The notes under the pieces are model-generated. The model saw only the letters and a program-made list of their open reading frames with translations. It had not been told where the DNA came from and ran no database searches. Below, piece by piece: positions 54,651-64,000 of a DNA stretch of 64,000 bases (positions are counted from its first letter, which is position 1; each line of letters begins with the position of its first letter). Source of the stretch: Chlorops oryzae (lineage: Eukaryota; Arthropoda; Insecta; Diptera; Chloropidae); contig CM035806.1 in assembly GCA_020466095.1 (NCBI GenBank), forward strand, positions 15,427,224 to 15,491,223. The letters are read 5' to 3'. A program made the position numbers and the translations under genes.

Positions 54651-56131
54651 TTTGTGTAAATTTCACACAAGGATATAATTTTATTTATTTTTTTTTGTTG
54701 CTTTTGTTAACGAAAACGAAAATCACGATCTTTTCCCAAATGCAGCTTTAGGAAAACTTTGAGAAACGTTGAATCGTTAAATCAAACTTTTGGCTTTTTT
54801 GCAACAAATATGTATTATTATTATATTATTTATATATTAATATGTTTATAAAGTTAACACGTAGTGCCAAAAACAGAAACGAGACTACTGTCCTCTCTTT
54901 TCATCGAAAAGCTGACACATAAGCAACTCTCAAACTCACGTGCACAATAATGTTTTATTTAACTTGATATAGAATTAAGCAAACTTTCTTCACACACATA
55001 TTCTATGGGCAAAATCCGGGAATGCTTTTTCTATGCCAAACTCAAAAACACAAAACAAAAAAAAATCAAAAAAAAAAAAAGAAAACAAAACAAATAAATA
55101 AATAAAAAAAATTCAAAAAATACCCAAAAAAAAATGGAAGAAAAGAAAACAACAACAACCTCGTAAAATATCAAGTTTAGCAACTTTTGCTTCACTCTAG
55201 AATGCCATCGAAATGAATGAAAGGACTTTTGTTCCTAAAAGTATGCTTTAGCGAACGTTAGCTATAGCCTGTGTGCAGTCAAATGTGTTCCGCATGTGTT
55301 AGACACCATCGCTGACATGTGTCCAGTGCAGTGGTAGCAAAATCGAGTCGAGAAAATAGTAGGAATAGAAAAAGTTTTTGAGGAAAGCAAGTAAAAAACT
55401 TTTTTAATTCATTTTGCCCTTTGTCTAGCATACTTTGGAAATATTTCTTCTTGCTTTTCTATACCTACATACATACATATGTACATACATTCATATATTC
55501 CCTTATATTTTCCCTTTTGATATTTTCTCTTCTTTTTATTCCTTTCTTTATTTTTGATTTTTTTTTTTTTTTTTTTGGTGTTCTGTGGTTTTCTGCGCAC
55601 CTACTGGGTCAGACTAATAAAATGTCGCCAGTGTGCTTAAACGTTCTTTTGTGGAATTTTCTGTAATCATATTAGCTTGGTCGATATTAAAAAACCGCAA
55701 CATATGTTGCTAAATAGTTTGAAGTGAAAAGATTTCTTGTGCAGAAAATGAATGAATGTGAGTGGTGTCTGTGCGTGAGAACGCGTCCGTGTGTGTGTGT
55801 GTGTGTGTGTGTGTACGTGGGCCTGTGTGTTGTGCCCTTTGCCGAAACCAAAAGAGGCCAGCTTAAGTTGTGTTATTGGTTTCCATTTTAGGTCATGTAC
55901 CAACAAAAATCTCCTTTCATTTCTTCTATTTTTTTGTTCGTTTGTTTGCTGTTTTTGTTATTGTTATTTTGCTTGCTCTTTCTTGACTTGCTTGCTAAGC
56001 TTTTTCAATTTTTAATAGCTCAAGTCAAGTGTCAGGAAATGAAATTCTTGCCAGTCATGCATTTTCCTACGCTTTTGCGAATATAAATACATACAATGTT
56101 CTTGTGGATGTTTGTGGGATTGTGTGCTTGC

Positions 56132-56162
<31 letters not shown>

Positions 56163-57182
56163 CTTGAGCTTATGTTCTTTCGCAAAAAGGAATTTGTTTT
56201 TGTCAGCAGAATATATTCCACGCGAGAAATGTCATTAATAAAAATATCAAAAAGTTAGATAAATGATGCTGAAAATAGACGAAGTGCAAGACAAGCGACG
56301 ATAGAAAAGTTGAGTGTATAATTGAAATTATGACAAGTTCGAGAGGAGCTTGCGAGCGGGCAATGAGACCGAGAATTCTGGCAAAACGATAGAGGAAGAG
56401 AGCGGAAAGCCCCAGTGGAAATTTGCGATGACAAAGTACTTTGCTAGTTTCTTATCTTAAATGAAGTGGATTCGTATAAAGTAGTTGCAAGATCACGAAG
56501 GAGTAGTAAGCACGCAAAAACAAAACAAAAAAAAAAAAAAGGACTGGAAAAGGACAAAATCCGCAACTTTGAAATTGATGGACTTTGCTTCTCCTTCGTC
56601 GACTTTCTGCTTGCAGTGATTTGGGATTTTCCCATTCTCCTCTGAAATGATGAGATTTCCATTTTAAATTGAGATATCTTTCGGATATTTTAATATTTAA
56701 ATTTTCTTTCAAGAGGAATGAATGCAAAAGGCTGAATATTTCCCGGTTTGGTAGAGATTATTTCAAATTTTTTTGTTTGGTATTTTATTCGTGAATTTTT
56801 TTTCTTTTGTATAGTATGGGAGATATTTTCCCCCTATTTCGGGCATGAGGAATCGAACTGCAACATTAATTTTTTGAGTTATCGGTACGCTTTCATGCAA
56901 AAATTTTCTTAAAAAGTTTTTTTGACCACTTTTTGGCCCATATCTATGTATGAGTTGAAGTTTGGTATTCTAAGCTGACAGCAAAATGTACTCTGAGATA
57001 TGCCAAGTAATTCTTCCGAAAACACCGTTTTGATAAAATGCCACATTAGGGAGCTGTACCCATTTAAAACTCAAAAATCATATATTTTAAAATTTTTTTT
57101 ATATATTTTATATGAAAAATCCCTGAAGTATGCTTCGAAATATTTAAAATACTAACAAAAAAAAAATGTATGCGTTGAAATA
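54651..57182. other. non-coding stretch with GT microsatellites
   Basis: (GT)n lies at 55789-55814 and 56131-56160. A-rich DNA lies at 55040-55160. Short membrane-like frames around 55791-56086 come from T-rich sequence and are not supported as genes. Confidence 0.5.
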
Positions 57183-57357
57183 CCCTGTAGGAAGAGTGGG
57201 GTGAATCGGGCCCTAGCGAATAGTTCTCGAGTGTAGGAAAAAGAACTAGTACACGAGTAGAGACACGGAGAGTAGTACCTAACTAGTGGCATATTCAACA
57301 ATTCAATTTTGCCCACACATTAATCTAATATATTTGCTGTGCGTGAGTCAGATAGGT

Positions 57358-57424
57358 CCGTGGCGTAGTGAAAGCGTATTCACTTAGGTATCTGAAGGGC
57401 TCGAGTTCGATTCCTGTCGCAGGC
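57358..57424 (+). other. tRNA-like module inside the TIR element (plus strand)
   Basis: A-box-like TGGCGTAGTGAAAGCG at 57361 and B-box-like GAGTTCGATTCC at 57403-57414, with CTGAAGGGCTC between, at tRNA spacing. Stems are incomplete, so it is tRNA-derived rather than a tRNA gene. The TGGCGTAGTG start is also the point where the related copy at 39643 ends. Confidence 0.5.
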
Positions 57425-57630
57425 GAAAAAATATGGAAGAATGGCATGTTTCGAAAAACTCAAATAATTGGATTGAAAAATAAGTCTTCACCAATGCCCT
57501 ACAACTTTGCGCACAAATTCGCTCAACATTTTCTGCCATTTTGAAACCTTTCTTTTTTATATATTTGCATTTTAATCCTCAAGGATTCCAATTTTTACTA
57601 ATAAATAAAAAAAAAAATCGGCGTTTGCTT

Positions 57631-57705
57631 GGCCCGGGATTTGAACCTGAGTCCTTCTGATCGCGGGGTGCACGCGCTACGCTGTGAGCTACGACAGCGC
57701 GGGCC
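57631..57705 (-). other. tRNA-like module inside the TIR element (minus strand)
   Basis: A 75-base segment of tRNA length. On the minus strand the ends GGCCCG and CGGGCC pair perfectly as an acceptor stem, and the B box AGGTTCAAATCCC is in place. The A-box region TAGCTCACAGCGTAGCG is reasonable. The T stem has one mismatch and the anticodon arm does not fold cleanly. A tRNA pseudogene or SINE head; a functional tRNA is unlikely but not excluded by eye. Confidence 0.5.
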
Positions 57706-57924
57706 GGTCCTCCATCTATCAATGTAGTATAGCAAATTTACTGAATTGGCCCTGTTGCCTCTACTTCTGCACTAGTTCAAACGCGACTGTCGATTTTCGA
57801 ATGGCACCTCAGAGTAAAAGTTTACAGTTCAATGCATTGGCGGGGAAATTACGAGCGAGTAGTACTGTTGATTTGGGAAGTAGTCGAAGAATACTTCTGC
57901 ACTAGTTCAACTTCCTACAGGGTA

Positions 57925-59236
57925 GCCACAAAAATCGCTCTAAGAATGTTGGAAAAAATCCCATAAAAATATTCAAATTAATTTCTCTGCTTTTTATGGC
58001 ATTTTTCATTTTATTAGTATTTTTTATATTTTATTTTTCTCTTTATTTAATTGTTTTTGGGAGGTATTGGGAGGGAACAATATGAAATAGTTAGTTGGAG
58101 ATTCGGCGAAAATTGGTTTGTGTTGATTTTGTAAAATGCTAATGAGTAGGTTTCCTGTTATGTAATGAAATCGGGGCCAGCATTGCAATAATAATGTCGA
58201 TTTAAGATTTATGTGTAAGGCATATGTTTTAGTTTGTGTCGTTAAGTTGGTTGTTGTTGATAACATTTGCAGTTATTTATAATCTATTTGGACTGGAAAA
58301 GCATTCAACCATTATTTTGGACACAAATAGAATATGCAACAGCTTCGGCTAGAAATTCATATTCCTACACCATCCAAATAGGTACCTTTTCCAAGTCTTC
58401 TGTAAAGCTATGCAATTGTCAAAATGGCCTCTTGTGTAATGTAATTATATTTGTGGTTTCAGTTTCAATTATGAGAATTTTCAGCAGCAACAACAACAAC
58501 AACAACAATAGCAACATTAAAGCCATACCATGCGAACGGGTATTAAAATCTTGCCTTCTCGATTGCAACTAACATTTTGATTAATGAATTTTCTCTTTCT
58601 CCCCTTGCCGCGTTGCATGTTAACATACAGTGCCACAAATTCGAATTCAAATTCAAATTCAAATTCGAATTCGAGCTCACAATGTATGAGAAATGTCTTT
58701 GGCTTGCCCTTTACGAATAACACTAGTTTACAAATACAAAATGAATTTTTATTTCTTCTGAATATCAGAAAGAACTTCTCTTATGGAGTTGGGCCTTCTA
58801 AGCACGAAACAAGTATTCGGAAATTTTTTTCATTTTGTTTCAAATTGAGTTTTGGCGAAAAAAAAAACAATTCTTTTTTGGGTGTATTGAAGCTTTTTCG
58901 AGCAGAACTCGACATTGTATCTTCCCATTTGAAAAAATTATGTCTTAAATTAAAGTATGTTAACCCATTTAAAACAATTTTTTCACAATTCAAACATTTT
59001 TAAAAAATATTTTCCTACTTTTGTCGTGCTGGAAGGCCAAAGTCCAACAGAAAATGGCATTCAGAGCTACTCCAAAACTGGTTTAAACTAGTGTAATTTG
59101 TTAAATACGGAATTAATACAAATATTCTGTAACGATTATTGAATAATGGAAAAGCTATTTCCTCGGCTTCTACTTAAATGATGTCAATTAAAATATGTAT
59201 GTACCTATGTTGCGAAATGGTAACATGGAAACGTAA
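57925..59236. other. non-coding stretch, small repeats
   Basis: (CAACAA)n lies at 58486-58507 and (AATTCA)n at 58641-58675. No supported gene. Confidence 0.5.
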
Positions 59237-60330
59237 TGTACCTTTTGAGTATAATTAAGGAAGAATTATACAGAATTAGGAAGGAAACCTGTGGAGAGAG
59301 ATGGAGTGAGATAGAATGAGAGACAGAGAGAGGGTTGTAGGAATGAGGAGAGATTGAAGTGGTGAGAGAGGAGAGGAGTGTGAGTTGAAGAGAGGAAAGT
59401 TAGAGAGAGGAATGAATGAGAGAGAGTATTTGAGTAAGAGTTAGAGAGAAAGAAGTAGAAGGGAGAGAGTGTGGAGAGGAAGAGAGAAGAGGAGAGAGAG
59501 ATGAGAGAGAGTGGGAGAGAGGAAGAGAGAGGGAGAGAGAGAAGAAGATGAGAGATAGGGAGAGTAGAGGGAGAAGAGAGAGGAGAGAGAGAGGAGAGAG
59601 AAGAGAGACAGTGGAGAGGAAGGAGAGAGAGGGAGAGAGAGGAGAGAGAGAGAGAGAGGAGAGGAGAGGGAGAGAGATGGAGAGAGAGGAGAGAGAGGGA
59701 GAGAGAGGGAGAGAGAGGAGAGAGAGGGAGAGAGAGGGGAGAGAGAGGGAGGAGAGAGGGAGAGAGGAGAGAGGGGAGAGAGAGGGAGAGAGAGGGAAGA
59801 GGAGAGGGAGAGAGAGGGAGAGAGAGGAGAGGGAGAAGAAGAGGGAGAGAGGGAGGAGAGAGAGAGGGAGAGGAGAGGGAGAGAGAGGGAGAGAGAAGAG
59901 AGAGAGGGAGAGAGAGGAGAGAGAGGGAGAAGAGAGGAGAAAGGGAGAGAGAGGAGAGAGAGGGAAAGAGAGAGAGAAGAGAGGAGAGAGAGAGAGAGGA
60001 AAGAGGGAGAGAGAGGAAAAGAGAGGAAAGAGAGGAAAAGAGAGGAAAAGAGAGGAAAAGAGAGGAAAAGAGAGGAAAAGAGAGGAAAAGAGAGGAAATG
60101 AGAGGAAATGAGAGGAAAAGAGGGGAAAAGAGAGGAAAAGAGAGGAAAAGAGAGGAAAAGAGGAAAAGAGAGGGAAAGAGAGGAAAAGAGAAGAAAAGAG
60201 TGGAAAGAGAGGGAAAGAGAGGGAAACATAGAGGGGCCAGAGACTGTGGGAGAGAGGATGAGAGTGGGGGAGGTTGAGAAAGATATAGAGCGAGAAATAG
60301 GGTGAGACTGGGAGGGGGAGAGTGAGTTTT
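59237..60330 (+). repeat. long purine array (GGGAGAGAGA type), with a conserved left flank
   Basis: About 1 kb of strand-pure G/A repeats. It begins with irregular GAGAGAGTTGTAG-type units, then GGGAGAGAGAGG units, then AGGAAAAGAG units near 60015-60210. The 50 bases to its left (TAATGTACCTTTTGAGTATA, then GAAGAATTATACAGAATTAG) recur at 61490, beside the second array. Open frames of up to 360 codons (S/L/P-rich on the minus strand, R/E/G-rich on the plus strand) are artefacts of the repeat. Confidence 0.95.
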
Positions 60331-61489
60331 TGCCGATTTTACAGCACAGCACAAGTTATTGAATACTTACTTACGCTTTTGAGGCGAAAAAGGGTAAAGG
60401 TTTTTTTTTGTCATAATTATTTATTTAACCGAAAAAAACAAAATCGTTTTTTATTTTCTTTTCGTTTACCTTTAACATTGAACCTCAATCAAGTTTCTGC
60501 TTTAATAAACAAATCCTCAGGAACAACTTTGACGACAAAGCCAACAACAATAAATTCATAACGCATGACTTTGCACGAACGTAGAATTGCGCTCTCGGGG
60601 CAGGGGCGCCATCAGAGAGCATTTTCTTCTGCATCATGTAACAAAAATGGCACAAACCGCGTATGGTGTCTGTTCATGAGACTTTTTCCGTTTTGTATTT
60701 TGTTTTTTTCACTTTTGTTATTTTATAACGAGCAATTTGTTGTTGTTGTTGTTTCTTGGTTTTTGTTTTTCATTTAGGCTCGTGCGGTGATGCCATGACA
60801 GATAATTGCGTGTTGCCACCCTTTGTTTTTTTAAGTTTTAAATTTTGTTTTTTTTTTCTTCGTTTTTTTGTTTTGTGCGCTCATAACAACGTTTGAGGAA
60901 TTTTCTTGTTATTATCGCTGTAGTTGCGACAAAGAATTCATTTATTAACGCATAAATGCACATCACTGGCAGTGGAATGTTTTTTGCTCCGTTTTTCATA
61001 ATGTATTAAAGTTTAATCACTCATTTTTTCTGAATTATTTTACGCTTTGCAAAACTGAGATAAAAGGAAAATGTATGTTCATGGAATTCATTAGTCATAA
61101 AAGCTTTTATTAAATTGAAATCAAAGCTCTTCAAACCTTGAGCCAACTGCACAGTGAGTGAATGAAAAACGGTGAAATAAAAATAAAAAAAACAGAATAA
61201 ATGATAAAAGCTTAAAGGCCTTGTTGTTCTTTAATGTTTAAGTTTATTTCATTAAAAAGCAATGCGTACATCCGAAGCAGGTTGCTGCCTTGTTGTATGA
61301 ATTCCAGGATTTCAAGGAACTTTTGTCATTTATATATTCGTACATAGCTTCTGCTGTCGTCTTTGCATATCCGTCAGTTCATACCATTGCATCATTGCGC
61401 TAGCTGCGCTGTGTCGCAATAATAACCTTCTTATTTTAGACTATTTGTATATCGGAAAATGCACTTTTTCACTTTCCCTAGGTTGCACG
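60331..61489. other. non-coding stretch between purine arrays
   Basis: A/T-rich with (GTT)n near 60738-60752 and poly(T) runs. No supported gene. Confidence 0.5.
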
Positions 61490-62221
61490 TAATGTATCTT
61501 TTGAATGTGATTTAAGAAGAATTATACAGAATAAGGAAGGATTGGGAGAGGCCGAGAGAGGGAGAGAGAGACAGAGGGAGACAAAGAGAGACAGAGAGAG
61601 ACAGTGAAAGAGAGACAGAGACTGAGAGAGACAGAAAAAGACAGACACAGACTGAGAGAGACAGATAGAGCGACAGAGAGAGAAAGAGAGATACAGAGAG
61701 AGACAGAGAGAGACAGAGAGAGACAGAGAGAGACAGAAGAGAGACAGAGAGAGACAAAGAGAGACAGAGAGAGACAGAGAGACACAGAGAGAGACAGAGA
61801 GAGGGACAGAGAGAGACAGAGGAGACAGAGGGACAGAGAGAGACAGAGAGAGGACAGAGAGAGGGACAGAGAGAGGGACAGAGAGAGGGACAGAGAGAGG
61901 GACAGAGAGAGACAGAGGGAGAGAGAGAGACAAAGACTGAGAGAGACAGAAAAAGACAGACACAGACTGAGAGAGACAGATAGAGCGATAGAGAGAGAAA
62001 GAGAGGTACAGAGAGAGACAGAGAGAGACAGAGAGAGACAGAGAGAGGGACAGAGAGAGACAGAGGGAGACAGAGGGAGACAGAGAGGGACAGAGAGAGA
62101 CAGAAAGAGAGAGAGGCAAAGAGAGCGACTGAGGGAGAGACAGACAGAGAAAGAGAAGGACAGAGAACGACAGAGAGAGAAAGAGAGGGACAGAGAGAGA
62201 CAGACAGAGACAGAGAGAGAA
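61490..62221 (+). repeat. purine-rich array (GACAGAGA type), with the same left flank
   Basis: GACAGAGA units with variants. A higher-order block around AGACTGAGAGAGACAGAAAA appears twice (near 61618 and 61934) about 315 bases apart. The left flank TAATGTATCTTTTGAATGTG, then AAGAAGAATTATACAGAATA and AGGAAGGA, matches the left flank of the array at 59237. The 237-249-codon frames here are repeat artefacts. Confidence 0.95.
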
Positions 62222-63735
62222 GTTCATGGAAGATTTACATATATGTACACAAACGTTAAATTTGTTCTAGTTAGATTTTTGAACCATTTTGAACCGAAAA
62301 CAACAAATAGCCATTGATTTTGTTCGAAAAAGCGAACATCCAGTCCAAAATGTGTTTAGATTTGCTCAATTCGAAATCAAATAAAAAGGGAAAAATCGAA
62401 TATGCATTATTTTGACATGCTTCAATTTCGCTTTTATAATTATATCACGCGCATCAAATATTTTGATTGATCGCAAAGTCCCATCGAACGAATTGTATAC
62501 AACAAAAACAACGAAAACACCGAAAACAACAAATCCAGCAATTTGTTTTTAAATATGTTCACATATCATAAAATCGTGATTCGATTTCTTTTGCAAAGCG
62601 AAATATGATAGCCCCAACCGAACTCAATCGAATTTGTCCGAATGGATATTGGATATTGAAGCTGCGCCATCGCCATCGTTGTTAGTCACATCAATGCGAC
62701 GCGAAACGACACGACGTTATCAACACCAAATATTGTTAGATTGCTGGCTTCAATTTTTTAGTCGCTTAAATTGCAAATTGCATAAATTTTATTGAGCTTC
62801 GTATGCGTGTTATGCATATCATCTCTACACACACGTCCGGGCACATTCGCGTGGAATCGCAGCGCAGCTACACGATAAACGAACCACGATACACGATATG
62901 CATGCATATCGCTGGCAACATTTTCATTTCATTTCATTTCGTTTCGTTTCATTTCGTTTCTATTCGCATGGCATGGCATACGAAATTTATATTGGGAGAA
63001 CATTTTAATGCGATGCAATGTGAAATTTATGCCTTATTTTCTGCTGTTTTGTAAATATATTAATATTTATGGAGAAAAAGGAATATTGTCGATAGCACAT
63101 ATTAAATGGGAAAATGTCTCATTGCCGCATGCCGGAACATCTTGGGCACATTTTCGACTTTCGATAAAGTCGCGCTCGGAATCGCTCCGCTCAAGACGCC
63201 TTCGCATTCGCTGGTGTGTGTCTTCGAATCAATTTCTTTTGTCTCTTGAAGTTAATGCATATTTTATGCGTTTTTCTATGCTTGTGACTCGGGTGATTTT
63301 TGTTTTTACTTTTCTTTTTTTTTTTTTGGTTCTTCCCTTTTAAATGCATTAATATCTTTGCACAATTGTTTTGCGAATACTGCTGCTTCGTTTTAAGAAG
63401 ACATATGTATGTATTTTCGAATTTCTGCTAATAAAATTCCAGCGAGTGTAGTGTGTGACTGGAATTGAAAATTTGAAAAGGCGCTTACGTACCTAAGACT
63501 TTCTCTATTCGTTTCAGTTTTATGGAAGCAATTTTTTCGAAATTTGATGAAATCGTCTGCATTCGATTCATTCAGTCGCATACATATGCGTATACATACA
63601 CATACATACATTGTATATCCATGAGGAGTACAATGGGGGTTGCTATGGTCTTGTGCAGAGATATTGAAATCATATCGATTGAGTGTGTGTGATCGATACT
63701 GAGCACACATTTTAGAGTGCTCTAATTTGCGAGTC
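62222..63735. other. non-coding stretch, small repeats
   Basis: An (ATTTC/GTTTC)n run lies at 62924-62962 and CATACATACACATACATACA near 63592-63611. No supported gene. Confidence 0.5.
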
Positions 63736-64000
63736 CGAAATTAGTGCGAAATGGGTATAAAATGACTCCAAAATGATTGCAAAATAAGTCCGAAATCAGT
63801 CCGAAATAAGTCCGAAATGAGTCCGAAATGAGTCCGAAATAAGTCCGAAATGAGTCCGAAATTGTTCCGTAAGTAGTCCAAAATAAATCCGAAATCAGTC
63901 CAAAATGAGTCCGAAATAAGTCCGAAATGATTTCGAATTTAGTCCCAAATCAGTCCGAAATTAATCGAAAAATAGTCCGAAATCAGTCCGAAATAAGTCC
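63736..64000 (+). repeat. AGTCCGAAAT minisatellite running off the window
   Basis: Units of 10-11 bases (AGTCCGAAAT with A or G spacers: AAATGAGTCCG, AAATAAGTCCG, AAATCAGTCCG). The array is still going at base 64000, so its true length is unknown. Its unit is the complement of the TTTCGGACT word in the degenerate field at 34838-35465. Confidence 0.95.

Larger units (their letters stand above)
57183..57922. mobile_element. TIR element with TA flanks and two tRNA-like modules (CCCTGTAGGAAG family)
   Basis: CCCTGTAGGAAG (57183-57194) is matched by CTTCCTACAGGG at 57911-57922. TA lies outside both (57181-57182, 57923-57924). Length is 740 bp. It carries a plus-strand tRNA-like module (about 57358-57424) and a minus-strand one (57631-57705). 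TACTTCTGCACTAGTTCAA occurs twice near the right end (57762-57780, 57892-57910). The first 190 bases are repeated at 39643. No transposase frame. Superfamily not recognised; the TA flanks suggest, but do not prove, a TA-target transposase. Confidence 0.75.

Noticed and set aside
57631..57705. Functional tRNA gene
   Set aside because: Acceptor stem and B box are good, but the anticodon arm does not fold and a T-stem pair is broken, so it is listed only as tRNA-like.
59266..60354. 362-codon frame on the minus strand (S, L, P, F rich)
   Set aside because: Translation of a purine array; the plus strand is also open there.
61478..62317. 249- and 237-codon frames in the GACAGAGA array
   Set aside because: Repeat artefacts, both strands open at once.

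Overview
This is an A/T-rich window of animal nuclear DNA, almost certainly from a higher fly (Diptera). Three things point there: tRNA-Glu genes with insect-type bodies, DINE-1/INE-1-like repeats (GTCC/GTCT-rich core, GTGGGCGTGGC blocks, 3' hairpin followed by CTTACTTGTT), and one promoter with the Inr+DPE layout well known from flies. A tephritid-like fly is a guess, not something the sequence proves. There are no bacterial genes, operons, CRISPR arrays or complete protein-coding genes. Almost every long open frame lies in a simple repeat or is chance.

Layout. 0-9 kb: two intact DINE-like copies and an old one, a pogo/Tigger-like element with a second TA-inserting MITE nested in it, and a hAT MITE. 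9-11.1 kb: three of the four tRNA-Glu genes (CTC, TTC on the minus strand, CTC), with a TIR element between the first two. 12.5-16.4 kb: a second DINE-like family carrying a 77-bp hairpin insertion, a 1-kb pogo-like element, and a TIR element with an internal tRNA-like module and a recent tandem duplication. 18.6-20.5 kb: a long-TIR element with a 113-bp-arm palindrome inside. 21-28 kb: another DINE-like copy, a tRNA-like module, a 16-bp minisatellite, a hAT element with an 8-bp target duplication and a transposase C-terminal remnant, the fourth tRNA-Glu, and a TIR element enclosing a third pogo-like family. 29-38 kb: a 12-bp satellite, a candidate retrocopy, two 58-bp micro-elements, a head-to-head DINE pair, a CT tract fused to a fragment of the long-TIR element, and a further hAT MITE. 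39-46 kb: a truncated tRNA-like-module element, a hAT MITE, the only good gene evidence (Inr+DPE promoter and first exon ending in a consensus splice donor, 43116-43335), and a second DINE-B copy. 48-64 kb: smaller TIR elements, a GGCAGCAC array, the full copy of the tRNA-like-module element, two purine arrays with a shared left flank, and an AGTCCGAAAT array running off the end.

The DNA after 43335 may be a long first intron; nothing after it can be called an exon. The tRNA genes are transcribed by Pol III from internal A/B boxes. The transposons are non-autonomous and would depend on transposases encoded elsewhere. The most interesting items are the TIR elements with embedded tRNA-like modules, the pogo-like families whose subterminal repeats reuse a TIR motif, the 58-bp micro-elements, the palindrome, and the candidate first exon.
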